64,000 bases of DNA, from NCBI GenBank assembly GCA_018711005.1, contig DVIT01000030.1, forward strand, positions 1 to 64,000, in the 5' to 3' direction. The position numbers and the translations under genes are program-made. Source of the stretch: Candidatus Scybalocola faecigallinarum (lineage in GTDB: Bacteria > Bacillota > Clostridia > Lachnospirales > Lachnospiraceae). Positions 50,152 to 59,826 of the stretch are shown piece after piece (the first letter of the stretch is position 1; the number at the start of each line of letters is the position of its first letter). The notes under the pieces are model-generated. The model saw only the letters and a program-made list of their open reading frames with translations. It was not told where the DNA came from and did not search any database.

Positions 50152-52230
50152 CTACTGGATCCGTTTAAATTTCTTTTCCAGCTCATACTGGCTCATGGCG
50201 ATAATGGTGGGCCTTCCATGAGGGCAGTTATACGGATTATCCGCTGCAAGAAGCTCATCGATCAGGGCGTCTGCTTCCGGAAAGGACAGCGCCTGGTTTC
50301 CTTTAACTGCTGCCTTGCAGGCCATAGTGGCCAGCCGGTCGTTAATAAGCTCTGCATTAAAATGTCCTGCCTGGTCGGAAATTCCGTCCAGCAGATCAAC
50401 AAACAGATCTCTCTCCGTATATCCGTACAGCTCTGAGGGAACGGCGCGGATGGCATATTCCCGTCCGCCAAATGGATCGATCTCAAAGCCTAATGCCTGG
50501 AACTGGTCCATATACCGGTTCAGCGCTTCCTCCTCCTGCATGGTCAGGGAAAGGATCATGGGCGGATCAAGCTGCTGGGAAACGGCGCTGCTGTTTTCAT
50601 AGTGCTTTTTCAGCTTTTCATACATGACCTTTTCATGAGCCGCATGTTGGTCGATAATATATAACTTTTTATCATATTCCACCAGCCAGTAGGTTTCAAA
50701 AACCTGGCCAATTAGCCGGTGGCGCAGCCGGGCTTTACTGGATAAAAGCTTATCGTCAAAAAGCTCCATTTGCTCGCCTTTTCCTAAAAACCGGGGATCC
50801 GCCTCCGACCCGGAAACGGATTCAGATGCCGGAATGCTCTCTGGTGCCGGGGCGCTTTCAGGAGCTGGAGCAGTCTCTGGTACCGGAAACGCCCGGTTGG
50901 GCGCTGCCGCCGGGCCTGCCGGGGATGCTTCCGCCTGTGTATGTCTGCCGGAGCTTGGGGCGAAACTGCCGGAGCTTGAAACAAAACTGCCGGCGCTTGT
51001 AGAAAAGCTTCCTGAGCTTTCGCGGATGTAGCTGACAGGGTTCGACGTAGCACTGGCAGAACCCGACACAGCACTGCCTGAGTTGGGCGCAGCGCTGCCG
51101 GCAGGGGCGGGCCGGGATATTTGCTGCTTTCGCCGGGTTTCAAAAGGCTCCGGCGCCGGGGCCGAAAGCTGCTGCTTCATCTCCTGCCTTTGCCGTGCGG
51201 CAATCTCCCGCTCTGTATCCATGGACACATCGGGGATCAGGTCCCGGCCTTCCAGGGCGTCACGGATGGTCCGGTAAACAAGTTCGTAAACTTCTTCGCT
51301 GTTATTAAAGCGTATCTCCATTTTTGTAGGATGGACATTAACGTCGATCAGGGAAGAATCTACTGAAAGATGGAAGGCTGTAAATGGATATTTGTGGACC
51401 ATGACAAAGTTTTTGTAAGCTTCTTCAATAGCCTTTGTGATCACCGGGCTTTTAATGTAGCGTCCGTTAATAAAATAATTTTCATAGGCCCGGTTTCCCC
51501 GGGAAATAAGAGGTTTTCCAATAAAGCCTTTTATTTCCATATTGGCAGAGCTTTGGCAGACTTCTAAAAGATTTGCCGTAATATCCCGGCCGTAAATATT
51601 ATAGATAATGTCTTTTAGCTGCATATTTCCGGCAGTGTGGATCCGGTTTTGACGGTTATTTATGAACTTAAATGACACCTCCGGATGGGACAGGGAAAGG
51701 CGCATGATCAGATCATTGACGTAACCGGCCTCGGTCATATCGGATTTTAAAAACTTTCTCCGGGCCGGGGTATTGTAAAACAGGTTGCGGACGATCATCG
51801 TCGTTCCGGAGGGACAGCCGATTTCCTCAAAAGCAGTCTCTTTCCCGCCGTCAATACAATAGCGCACACCGGTAAGATCTTCCGGTGTTTTTGTAAGAAG
51901 CTCCACCTGGGCCACGGAGGCGATACTGGACAATGCCTCCCCCCGAAACCCCAGGGATGCTATCATAAGCAGGTCTTGAGCGGTGCGGATCTTACTGGTG
52001 GAATGGCGCAGAAAGGCCAGGGGAATATCTTCTTTATCAATGCCGCTGCCATTGTCAGTGACGCGGATCAGACTTGTCCCGCCGTCACGGATTTCTACAG
52101 TAATGGCTGTTGCATGTGCGTCAATGGCGTTTTCCACCAGCTCCTTAACAACAGAAGCCGGCCGCTCCACGACTTCACCGGCGGCAATTTTATTAATGGT
52201 ATCCGAATCAAGGACATTAATATTTTGCAT
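50152..52230 (-). CDS. mutL: DNA mismatch repair protein MutL (endonuclease type)
   Basis: A 692-residue MutL. The GHKL ATPase domain (residues 1-330) shows KELVENAIDA, DNGSGI and GFRGEALSS. The C-terminal endonuclease domain has the metal motif DQHAAHEKVMYE, ACKAAVKGNQAL and CPHGRPT, so it should nick DNA, as in bacteria lacking MutH. A low-complexity linker of about 130 residues (about 350-480) rich in Ser, Ala, Pro and Glu joins the two. AAGGAGG before the start is part of a tandem repeat element that fills the gap to mutS. Confidence 0.96.
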   Translation of the reverse strand: MQNINVLDSDTINKIAAGEVVERPASVVKELVENAIDAHATAITVEIRDGGTSLIRVTDNGSGIDKEDIPLAFLRHSTSKIRTAQDLLMIASLGFRGEALSSIASVAQVELLTKTPEDLTGVRYCIDGGKETAFEEIGCPSGTTMIVRNLFYNTPARRKFLKSDMTEAGYVNDLIMRLSLSHPEVSFKFINNRQNRIHTAGNMQLKDIIYNIYGRDITANLLEVCQSSANMEIKGFIGKPLISRGNRAYENYFINGRYIKSPVITKAIEEAYKNFVMVHKYPFTAFHLSVDSSLIDVNVHPTKMEIRFNNSEEVYELVYRTIRDALEGRDLIPDVSMDTEREIAARQRQEMKQQLSAPAPEPFETRRKQQISRPAPAGSAAPNSGSAVSGSASATSNPVSYIRESSGSFSTSAGSFVSSSGSFAPSSGRHTQAEASPAGPAAAPNRAFPVPETAPAPESAPAPESIPASESVSGSEADPRFLGKGEQMELFDDKLLSSKARLRHRLIGQVFETYWLVEYDKKLYIIDQHAAHEKVMYEKLKKHYENSSAVSQQLDPPMILSLTMQEEEALNRYMDQFQALGFEIDPFGGREYAIRAVPSELYGYTERDLFVDLLDGISDQAGHFNAELINDRLATMACKAAVKGNQALSFPEADALIDELLAADNPYNCPHGRPTIIAMSQYELEKKFKRIQ

Positions 52231-52242
52231 GTTTTCCTCCTT

Positions 52243-52335
52243 ATTGGCCGTCTTTTTAAGGCCATGCAGGTATCCCCGAAGGGGGCTTCCTCCTTATTGG
52301 CCGTTTTTTTAAGGCCATATAGGTATCCCCGAAGG
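52243..52335 (-). repeat. SD-hairpin repeat between mutS and mutL (one full and one partial copy)
   Basis: Full unit at 52243-52295 and a truncated unit at 52296-52335. On the minus strand the full unit reads AAGGAGGAAGCCCCCTTCGG, then GGATACCTGCATGGCCTTAA, and ends ACGGCCAAT. CCCC-TTCG-GGGG would form a very stable UUCG tetraloop hairpin. The AAGGAGG that drives mutL is the start of a next, truncated copy. Same element as at 45691-45795. Confidence 0.9.
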
Positions 52336-52345
52336 TTTCCGGCAG

Positions 52346-55075
52346 TTACATCAGTTTTTGCTGGAGCTCGTCCAGTAAAAGCATGGCGTCTAAGGGCCGC
52401 ATCCGGGACAGGTCGGCTTTCTTTAACTGGCTGATCACCTGAGTCCAGGCTTCCGGGATCTGGGGCGCCAAAGTGCCGGCATGGCCGGACGGATCCCGTG
52501 GATCTGCTGTGTTTTCCGTCTCAGCATCGGACTCTGATGAGGGCTGAGGATCAAATAAAGACATTTGTCCGTCATCCTCGTCTTGTTCCGGTGTCTGGCG
52601 GGCTTTTACATCTTCTTTGCCGGCGCCGATCTCACGGACCTTGTCTGTAATATCTGCGCTGACCAGTTCTTCCACCAGCTCCTTGGCCCGGTCAATGACC
52701 AGATCCGGTACGCCGGCCAGCTTGGCTACCTGTATACCATAGCTTTTATCTGCGCCGCCCCGGACGATTTTGCGCAGGAAGATAATATCATCCCCCTGTT
52801 CCTTAACGGCAATACAGTAATTATTGACATTAGAAAGCTTGCCTTCCAGCTCTGTCAGCTCATGATAATGGGTGGCAAAAAGGGTTTTGGCCCCTAAAAG
52901 CTTGGGGTTGCTGATATATTCCACTACAGCCCATGCAATGCTCAGGCCGTCAAACGTACTGGTTCCCCTGCCGATCTCATCCAGGATCAGAAGGCTGTCT
53001 TTGGTAGCGTTCCTTAAAATATTGGCTACCTCGGTCATTTCCACCATAAAGGTACTCTGGCCGCTGGCCAGGTCATCGCTGGCGCCTACACGGGTAAAGA
53101 TCCGGTCCACAATGCCAATGTCAGCTGAAGCTGCAGGGACAAAGCTGCCCATTTGGGCCATAAGTACGATCAGGGCGGTCTGGCGCATATAAGTGGACTT
53201 TCCCGCCATATTTGGGCCTGTAATAATGGAAATGCGCTGTTTCTGGTTATCCAGATACGTGTCATTTTCAATGAACATCTGGCTGGCAGTCATTTTTTCC
53301 ACCACCGGATGCCGGCCGCCTTTAATATCGATCACACCCTTTGTGTTGATCTTTGGCCGCACATAGTTATTCCGCTCCGCCACCAGGGCAAGGGAACAAA
53401 GCACATCCAGGTTTGCCAGAGCCTTTGCCGTGGCCTGGATACGGGACACCTCTCCGGCAATCCTGTCCCGGACGTCGCAAAACAGATCGTATTCCAGGGA
53501 AAAAAGCTTATCCTCAGCGCCAAGGATAGTATCCTCCAGCTCTTTAAGGCGGGGGGTAATATAGCGCTCTGCATTGGTCAATGTCTGTTTGCGGGTCCAG
53601 CTGTCCGGCACCATGGATTTATAGGAATTGGTCACTTCCAGATAATAGCCGAAAACCTTATTAAATTTGACTTTGAGATTTTTTATGCCTGTTTTTTCCC
53701 GTTCTTCGCTTTCCAACTGGGACAGCCACTGCTTTCCTTCAGTTTTGGCGTGACGGTATTTGTCAATGTCCTCATGGAATCCGTCTTTAATAATGCTCCC
53801 TTCTTTTGAAGAAATGGGGGGATCGTCATTAATGGCATTTTCAATCAGCTGGCACAGATCCTCCAGACCGTCCATCCGGTCATAAATTTCCCGAAGCTTC
53901 GGGGATGAATAGGACCTGAGTAAAAGCTTGATCGGCGGGATCATGGACAGCGATGACTTAAATGCGATCAGATCCCTTGGATTGGCTGTTTTGCAGCTGA
54001 TCTTACTGATCAGACGTTCCAGGTCGTAGACCGGGTTTAAATATTCCCGGATCTCATCTCTGTTGATCAGCTCCCGGTTGATCTCCTCAATGGCGTCCAG
54101 ACGCATTTCAATGGGCTTTTTGTCAATGTAGGGCTGTTCGATCCATGTACGCAGCAGCCGGGCACCCATAGCTGTTTTTGTCTTATCAAGGACCCACAGC
54201 AGGGATCCCCGTTTTTGCTTTTCGCGAAGGGTTTCCAAAAGCTCCAGGTTCCTGCGGGTAGAGCTGTCAATGACCATGTACTGACCGGAATTATAGGTAG
54301 TAATATGGGTCAGATGTGTCAGGGAATTTTTCTGGGTATCATACAGATACTGCAAAAGGGCTCCTGCGGCGATGGTTCCGGTAGGATAGTCGCCAAGGCC
54401 TAAGCCCTCAAGAACCGATACTTTAAAGTGCCGCTTCAGCCGCTCCCGGCACTGTTCCTCGTCCATATACCAGGAATCCAGTACAGAAACCGATATGTTC
54501 AGCCGTTCCTTCAAATCATCCAGATCCACTCCGCTCATGCAAAAGGCATCATTGTGGATGATTTCTGCCGGAGAAAATTTGGTGATCTCATCCATGAGCT
54601 TTTTAGCAGAATCTACTTCAGTCATATAGTAGTCCCCTGTGGAAATATCTGCAGTAGAGATGCCAAAGCAGTCATCCATATAAACAATACACATAAGGTA
54701 ATTATTTTTCGTTTCATCCAGGGCCTGCATACTTAAGTTGGTCCCAGGGGTAACGATGCGGATCACTTCCCGCTTAACAAGGCCTTTGGCCAGCTTGGGA
54801 TCTTCCATCTGCTCACAGATGGCTACTTTATATCCTTTGGATACAAGCTTGTTCAGATAGGAATCCACAGCATGGTAGGGAACACCGCACATGGGAGCCC
54901 GTTCTTCCTGGCCGCAGTCTTTTCCTGTCAGGGTAATCTCCAGTTCTTTAGACGCAGTAATGGCGTCGTCAAAAAACATTTCATAAAAATCACCAAGACG
55001 GTAAAAAAGAATACAGTCCTTATATTGCTCCTTGGTCTTTACATACTGCTGCATCATTGGTGTTAATGGCGCCAT
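52346..55075 (-). CDS. mutS: DNA mismatch repair protein MutS
   Basis: A 909-residue MutS that recognises mismatches and recruits MutL. The N-terminal mismatch-binding motif FYEMF is present (GDFYEMFFDDA), and the ATPase shows Walker A GPNMAGKSTYMRQ, the DEIGRGTSTFDG motif and FATHYHEL. The C-terminal about 100 residues carry a variable acidic linker and a final helix pair. GAAGGAG precedes the start. It is followed by mutL, separated by a repeat-filled 115-base spacer. Confidence 0.97.
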   Translation of the reverse strand: MAPLTPMMQQYVKTKEQYKDCILFYRLGDFYEMFFDDAITASKELEITLTGKDCGQEERAPMCGVPYHAVDSYLNKLVSKGYKVAICEQMEDPKLAKGLVKREVIRIVTPGTNLSMQALDETKNNYLMCIVYMDDCFGISTADISTGDYYMTEVDSAKKLMDEITKFSPAEIIHNDAFCMSGVDLDDLKERLNISVSVLDSWYMDEEQCRERLKRHFKVSVLEGLGLGDYPTGTIAAGALLQYLYDTQKNSLTHLTHITTYNSGQYMVIDSSTRRNLELLETLREKQKRGSLLWVLDKTKTAMGARLLRTWIEQPYIDKKPIEMRLDAIEEINRELINRDEIREYLNPVYDLERLISKISCKTANPRDLIAFKSSLSMIPPIKLLLRSYSSPKLREIYDRMDGLEDLCQLIENAINDDPPISSKEGSIIKDGFHEDIDKYRHAKTEGKQWLSQLESEEREKTGIKNLKVKFNKVFGYYLEVTNSYKSMVPDSWTRKQTLTNAERYITPRLKELEDTILGAEDKLFSLEYDLFCDVRDRIAGEVSRIQATAKALANLDVLCSLALVAERNNYVRPKINTKGVIDIKGGRHPVVEKMTASQMFIENDTYLDNQKQRISIITGPNMAGKSTYMRQTALIVLMAQMGSFVPAASADIGIVDRIFTRVGASDDLASGQSTFMVEMTEVANILRNATKDSLLILDEIGRGTSTFDGLSIAWAVVEYISNPKLLGAKTLFATHYHELTELEGKLSNVNNYCIAVKEQGDDIIFLRKIVRGGADKSYGIQVAKLAGVPDLVIDRAKELVEELVSADITDKVREIGAGKEDVKARQTPEQDEDDGQMSLFDPQPSSESDAETENTADPRDPSGHAGTLAPQIPEAWTQVISQLKKADLSRMRPLDAMLLLDELQQKLM

Positions 55076-55146
55076 GGGTTGATACTCCTTCTCTTTTGTA
55101 CTGCCGTCGTCCCCGGCGGCACGATTTGCAAGTCCTCAAAAAGGGA

Positions 55147-55172
55147 TATCAGAAAGCGCTGGCTTTCTGATA
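55147..55172 (-). terminator. Terminator after glutamine synthetase III gene
   Basis: An 11-bp perfect stem, TATCAGAAAGC / GCTTTCTGATA, with a four-base loop. On the minus strand TCCCTTTTTG follows. It separates the glutamine synthetase gene from mutS. Confidence 0.75.
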
Positions 55173-55184
55173 CCCCAAAATCAT

Positions 55185-57296
55185 TTATACATTAAACATT
55201 AATTCTCCATAGGTTGGGAACGGCCATTCCTTGGCATCCACAATAAGCTCTAAAGCATCTGCAGGACGGCGGAGCTCATCCATTGCTGTGCATACAATAT
55301 CTCTGTAGGCAACGGCTCTTTCTTTGAAATGTTCCAGGGAAGCAGCCTGGGCAATGTTTGTTTCCAGTTTGACAAGGGCGTCATTCATGGCTTTTAAGTG
55401 CTTTGAACAATCCGACAGTACGGTGCGCTGCACGCTGGCATCGTAGCCGACAGCTTCTACGCCCTGAATGGAAGCCGCTACATCTGTCGTATATTTGATC
55501 ACCGCAGGAATGATCTCTTTTTTGGCCATGTCGATCATTGTGCGGGCTTCAATATTAATCGCCTTGGCATACAGCTCATAAGCCACTTCTTCTCTGGCCT
55601 TAAGCTCTACCTGGGTCATAACGTTGTGGCGTGAAAACAGATCAATGGTTTCAGGATCTGTCAGGCAGCCTGCGGCATCAACCATATTGGTAATATTAGG
55701 CAGTCCGCGGCGGGCCGCTTCTTTGACCCATTCCTGGGAATAGCCGTTGCCGTTAAAAATGATCCGGATATGTTCGCTGACCCATTTCTTGATCAGGTCA
55801 TGGGCAGCCATTTCCACATCATCAGCAGCTTCCAGAATGTCTGCTGCCTGGCGCAGTGTTTCAGCCACGATGGTATTTAATACAATATTTGCGTCTGCAA
55901 TAGAGGCAGAAGAACCGACCATACGGAACTCGAATTTATTTCCTGTAAAGGCAAATGGTGATGTACGGTTCCGGTCTGTGGCATCCATACGGAAATTAGG
56001 CACTGTTGCCAGACCAATGTTGGATTCGGTTCCCTCTTTGGAGCTGGTCGCTTCACCTTTTTCACACAGCTGGTTTAAAACATCTTCCAGCTGTTCGCCT
56101 AAAAATACGGAAATAATAGCCGGCGGCGCTTCATTTGCACCAAGCCGGTGGTCATTTCCCGGATTTGCGGCAGATTCACGCAGTAAAGGCGCATAGTCAT
56201 CCACAGCCTTTAAAATGGCAGCCAGGATCAGCAGGAACTGGCGGTTTTCATGAGGGGTTTTACCCGGATCCAGAAGGTTTACGCCAGTATCTGTGATCAG
56301 AGACCAGTTATTATGCTTACCGGAACCATTGACTCCGTCAAATGGTTTTTCATGGAGCAGGCACACCAGGTTATGGCGCAGGGCCACCCGCTTCATAGCC
56401 TCCATAACAAGCTGGTTGTGATCTGTGGCAATATTGGTCGTGGCATATACAGGGGCCAGTTCGTGCTGGGCCGGAGCTACCTCGTTATGCTGTGTCTTGG
56501 CAGAAACGCCCAGCTTCCACAGTTCTTCGTTAAGATCGCTCATGTATGCGGCGATCCGCTCTTTAATAATACCAAAGTAATGGTCATCCATTTCCTGGCC
56601 TTTAGGCGCAGGAGCGCCAAACAGTGTACGTCCTGCAAAGATCAGATCCTTGCGCTTCATATAAAGATCCTTGTCCACAAGGAAATATTCCTGCTCAGCA
56701 CCTACAGAGGTGGTCACCTTTGTTACATCAGTTTTTCCAAATAAATGGACAATACGCACAGCCTGGCGGTCAATAGCCTCCATAGAACGCAGCAGAGGTG
56801 TCTTTTTGTCTAAAGCTTCGCCGGTGTAAGCGAAAAAGACTGTTGGGACACATAAAACAGCGCCGGATGGGGATTCATGGATAAATGCCGGGGATGACAG
56901 ATCCCATGCTGTGTAGCCTCTGGCTTCAAAAGTGGAGCGGAGACCGCCGGATGGGAAGGATGAGCCGTCCGGCTCGCCTTTGATCAGCTCTTTTCCGGAA
57001 AATTCCAGGATAGCGCCGCCGTCTCCGGTAGGGGTGATAAATGCGTCATGCTTTTCTGCTGTATATCCGGTTAAAGGCTGGAACCAGTGGCTGTAATGGG
57101 TAGCCCCTTTTTCAATGGCCCAGTCTTTCATTGCATTGGCCACCACATCGGCCACATGCTTATCCAGCTCTACCCCTTCTTTCATACTGTTTTTCAGTTC
57201 CTGGTAGATCCTTTTGGGCAGGCGTTCCCGCATCGTTGCATCGTTAAATACATTTGCACCAAAAATGTCTGTGATTTTAACTCCTTTTTCCATCAT
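55185..57296 (-). CDS. glnN: Glutamine synthetase type III (GlnN)
   Basis: A 703-residue type III glutamine synthetase, which makes glutamine from glutamate, ammonia and ATP. The length (about 700, against 450 for type I) and the segments [48 protein letters not shown] and [17 protein letters not shown] identify it. The start lies directly after the stop of miaB, with AAGAGG as the ribosome binding site; a second ATG one codon later is equally possible. A terminator follows. Confidence 0.95.
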   Translation of the reverse strand: MMEKGVKITDIFGANVFNDATMRERLPKRIYQELKNSMKEGVELDKHVADVVANAMKDWAIEKGATHYSHWFQPLTGYTAEKHDAFITPTGDGGAILEFSGKELIKGEPDGSSFPSGGLRSTFEARGYTAWDLSSPAFIHESPSGAVLCVPTVFFAYTGEALDKKTPLLRSMEAIDRQAVRIVHLFGKTDVTKVTTSVGAEQEYFLVDKDLYMKRKDLIFAGRTLFGAPAPKGQEMDDHYFGIIKERIAAYMSDLNEELWKLGVSAKTQHNEVAPAQHELAPVYATTNIATDHNQLVMEAMKRVALRHNLVCLLHEKPFDGVNGSGKHNNWSLITDTGVNLLDPGKTPHENRQFLLILAAILKAVDDYAPLLRESAANPGNDHRLGANEAPPAIISVFLGEQLEDVLNQLCEKGEATSSKEGTESNIGLATVPNFRMDATDRNRTSPFAFTGNKFEFRMVGSSASIADANIVLNTIVAETLRQAADILEAADDVEMAAHDLIKKWVSEHIRIIFNGNGYSQEWVKEAARRGLPNITNMVDAAGCLTDPETIDLFSRHNVMTQVELKAREEVAYELYAKAINIEARTMIDMAKKEIIPAVIKYTTDVAASIQGVEAVGYDASVQRTVLSDCSKHLKAMNDALVKLETNIAQAASLEHFKERAVAYRDIVCTAMDELRRPADALELIVDAKEWPFPTYGELMFNV

Positions 57297-58754
57297 TTAC
57301 CTCTTTTCGTATGATTCTCCAATATAATAAAAACCTTTACACTCTTTTAATAAAACAGGGACCAATTTTCCGATCATGGAAGCATCTCCGGGAAAATGGA
57401 CCACAGTATTATTGCCAAGGCGGCCGGTGACTAAAGATTTATCCTGGTGATTTAACTGCTCCACCAGCACATCCATCACCTGTCCTTCATGCCGGGCGCA
57501 TACCTGGGAAGCGATCTCCTGGACTTTGGCCAGCAGCCGGTCGAACCGGTCTTTGATCACATCTTCCGGTACCTGATCTTCCATGGAAGCAGCCGGCGTA
57601 CCGTTGCGCTTGGAATAAATAAACGTATAGGCGCTGTCATAGCGGACCTTTTCCACCACATCCAGAGTTTCTTTAAAATCTTCTTCCGTTTCACCGGGGA
57701 AGCCTACGATAATATCTGTGGTAAGGGAAATGTCCGGACATGCCTTGCGTATCTTTTCCACCAGTGTCAGATAATCTTCTTTTGTATACTTACGGTTCAT
57801 CTTTTTTAAGATCCTGCTGCTGCCGGACTGGAGGGGCAGATGCAGATGGGGACAGATCTTTTTGGAACTGCCCATGACCTGGATCAGCTCGTCAGACAGA
57901 TCCTTTGGATGGGATGTCATAAAACGGATCCGTTCCAGACCGTCGATCTTTTCAATCTCTGTAAGCAGCTGGGCAAATGACACAGGTGTTTCAAGGGTCT
58001 TGCCATAAGAGTTGACATTTTGCCCTAAAAGCATGACCTCCACAACACCGTCTGCCACATCCCGGCGGATTTCCTCTAAAATATCCGCCGGACGGCGGCT
58101 CCGCTCACGGCCCCGCACATATGGCACAATGCAGTAGCTGCAGAAATTGTTGCAGCCAAACATAATATTGATCCCGGATTTAAAGGGATATTTCCGGTGC
58201 TCCGGCAGATCCTCCACGATTTTATCAGTATCCTTCCATATGTCAATGATCATGGAACCGGATTCCAGACGGTTCATGATCAGCTCTGCCAACTTATAAA
58301 TATTGTGGGTACCGAAAATAATATCCACATGACGATAGCTGGTCCTGAGCTTTTCGACGACCTGAGGCTCCTGCATCATGCATCCGCACAAGGCGATGAG
58401 CATGCCGGGGCGTTTTTCCTTGATCTTTTTTAATGTGCCAAGACGTCCGTAAACCTTCAGGTTCGCGTTCTCACGCACGGTACATGTATTGTAAATGACA
58501 AAGTCTGCGTCCTCGCTTTCGGTCCGCTCATATCCGATGGCCTCTAAAATACCGGAAAGCTTTTCCGAATCCCGGGCATTCATCTGGCAGCCGAAGGTGA
58601 CACAGCAAAAGCAAAGGGGACGTCCAAGGGCCTCGCTTCGCTGTTTGACGATTTTTTTTAGAAGCTCCATAAAGTAGTATTGTCTTTGTGGCTCGGTGAT
58701 CGGCGCTTCCTCATATATTTTGCTAAGTTCTATTGGGTTTTCCTGAATTGACAT
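57297..58754 (-). CDS. miaB: tRNA-2-methylthio-N6-dimethylallyladenosine synthase
   Basis: A 485-residue MiaB methylthiotransferase, using two 4Fe-4S clusters to add a methylthio group to i6A37 made by MiaA. The N-terminal UPF0004 cysteines lie in VTFGCQMNARDSE, NTCTVRENA and CGCMMQEPQV. The radical SAM motif is CNNFCSYC, and a C-terminal TRAM domain follows (RHEGQVMDVLVEQ). AGAAGGAGAG precedes the start. It has its own promoter about 105 bases upstream and leads directly into the glutamine synthetase gene. Confidence 0.96.
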   Translation of the reverse strand: MSIQENPIELSKIYEEAPITEPQRQYYFMELLKKIVKQRSEALGRPLCFCCVTFGCQMNARDSEKLSGILEAIGYERTESEDADFVIYNTCTVRENANLKVYGRLGTLKKIKEKRPGMLIALCGCMMQEPQVVEKLRTSYRHVDIIFGTHNIYKLAELIMNRLESGSMIIDIWKDTDKIVEDLPEHRKYPFKSGINIMFGCNNFCSYCIVPYVRGRERSRRPADILEEIRRDVADGVVEVMLLGQNVNSYGKTLETPVSFAQLLTEIEKIDGLERIRFMTSHPKDLSDELIQVMGSSKKICPHLHLPLQSGSSRILKKMNRKYTKEDYLTLVEKIRKACPDISLTTDIIVGFPGETEEDFKETLDVVEKVRYDSAYTFIYSKRNGTPAASMEDQVPEDVIKDRFDRLLAKVQEIASQVCARHEGQVMDVLVEQLNHQDKSLVTGRLGNNTVVHFPGDASMIGKLVPVLLKECKGFYYIGESYEKR

Positions 58755-58802
58755 AACAGTGTATGCTCTCCTTCTACTGGTTTCTGGGTGATTCAGTAAT
58801 AT

Positions 58803-58825
58803 CTATGATGCCGCGGATTTCTCCG
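58803..58825 (-). repeat. Short dispersed repeat, copy 2 (leader of miaB)
   Basis: Matches 21 of 23 bases with 50108-50130; the plus strand begins CTATGATGCC and ends GATTTCTCCG. It lies in the untranslated leader of miaB. Confidence 0.55.
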
Positions 58826-58859
58826 AACATAGAAAACTTAAATTATGAAAACAGCTTTA

Positions 58860-58888
58860 ATTATACATAATGATATGAAATCTTGCAA
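58860..58888 (-). promoter_or_regulatory. miaB promoter
   Basis: On the minus strand: TTGCAA (58883-58888), a 17-base spacer and TATAAT (58860-58865). Confidence 0.75.
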
Positions 58889-58939
58889 TAAAAATTATAG
58901 CACAATTCGCTGCACGAATGGTTTAAGCGAACACTTAAC

Positions 58940-59296
58940 TTATAAAATATCAAAAATATCTTTAAAAACATCGTCGCCATATTTTTGATATAATTTACCT
59001 GCAAGTTCATAACAATAATCGTCAGACCGTTTGGAAATAACGATTATATTCATAATTTTCTGATCTAAAGCAAGTGTATACACTACGCGGATCCCGATTT
59101 TCTTATATTTGATTTTGAAAAAACCAGTCAAATTATTTCCATTTTTATTTCCCAGAGGATGACCATAACCATCCGGGCGCGGTAATGGGGCTTGCGAAAC
59201 CTTGCGTATCCCGGCTAAAATTTGGGGTTTTATATCATTATTGAAGTCCTTAAACTCCTTTTTAGCTTCATCAGTAATTCGTATTTCCCATGCCAT
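58940..59296 (-). CDS. RelE/ParE-family toxin
   Basis: A 118-residue toxin of the RelE/ParE superfamily. The typical start WEIRITDEAKKEFKDF, the mid-region GHPLGNK and NLTGFFKIKYKKIGIRVVYT, and the later IIVISKRSDD match the fold. It is about 20 residues longer than most members. Whether it cuts mRNA on the ribosome (RelE) or poisons gyrase (ParE) cannot be decided from sequence. Its ATG overlaps the stop of the antitoxin gene (TAATG). Confidence 0.88.
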   Translation of the reverse strand: MAWEIRITDEAKKEFKDFNNDIKPQILAGIRKVSQAPLPRPDGYGHPLGNKNGNNLTGFFKIKYKKIGIRVVYTLALDQKIMNIIVISKRSDDYCYELAGKLYQKYGDDVFKDIFDIL

Positions 59297-59643
59297 TACT
59301 CAATTTCCACACTCTCTGCCAGCTTATCAATATCTTCTAAAGAATAGCCTTGTTCGATAACAAATTTGTTAAAAGAAGATGTTGCAGAATTTTCCCGATC
59401 TTCAGCTTGCTGTAATAAATGTATATCATTAATCTTTTCTAAAAACTTCTCCAGCTTTTCTAATTTTTGCTGAGTTTCTTTATACTCTTTTATTGACATA
59501 ATTACTGCAGTAGGCTGATTATTTTTTAATATAATATACTCATGATCATTTTCAGATACATCAGAAAAAATTTTCCCGGTCTTTCCCTGACTAAAGTCAG
59601 AAATAGGCACAAGGCGTTCTGTAAGGTCAACTAATGACGGCAT
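59296..59643 (-). CDS. Phd/YefM-family antitoxin
   Basis: A 115-residue antitoxin. The N-terminal DNA-binding part (LVPISDFSQGKTGKIFSDV ... YIILKNNQPTAVIMSIKEY) has the Phd/YefM form; the C-terminal helical part (QQKLEKLEKFLEKIND onward) would wrap the toxin. ATG 59643 follows AAAGGAG; the open frame extends 18 codons upstream across the promoter and operator and is not used. The gene order (antitoxin first) and the palindrome over the -10 box indicate autoregulation. Confidence 0.88.
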   Translation of the reverse strand: MPSLVDLTERLVPISDFSQGKTGKIFSDVSENDHEYIILKNNQPTAVIMSIKEYKETQQKLEKLEKFLEKINDIHLLQQAEDRENSATSSFNKFVIEQGYSLEDIDKLAESVEIE

Positions 59644-59665
59644 ACGATCAACTCCTTTCGTAGTA

Positions 59666-59697
59666 TATAGTATACTATAAAGATAATTTGTATGCAA
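59666..59697 (-). promoter_or_regulatory. Promoter and palindromic operator of the toxin-antitoxin operon
   Basis: On the minus strand: TTGCAT (59692-59697), a 17-base spacer and TATACT (59669-59674). A perfect 14-base palindrome TATAGTATACTATA (59666-59679) covers the -10 box and is a likely antitoxin-toxin binding site. Confidence 0.78.
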
Positions 59698-59778
59698 TAT
59701 TTACATTAAAATTTTGATGTAAATACATGTAACTATTCAATCAAGCTATCCCGGTTGTTTCCGGTAAGCTATGGAACT

Positions 59779-59820
59779 GAAAACGTCCCGCCACAGTTAC
59801 TTTGTGACGAGACGTTTTTA
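59779..59820 (-). terminator. Terminator after proA
   Basis: GAAAACGTC pairs with GACGTTTTT around an imperfect inner stem (CCACA...TGTG). On the minus strand a T run (CGTTTTCAG) follows. It lies six bases after the proA stop and separates the operon from the toxin-antitoxin genes. Confidence 0.75.
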
Positions 59821-59826
59821 AGTTCC

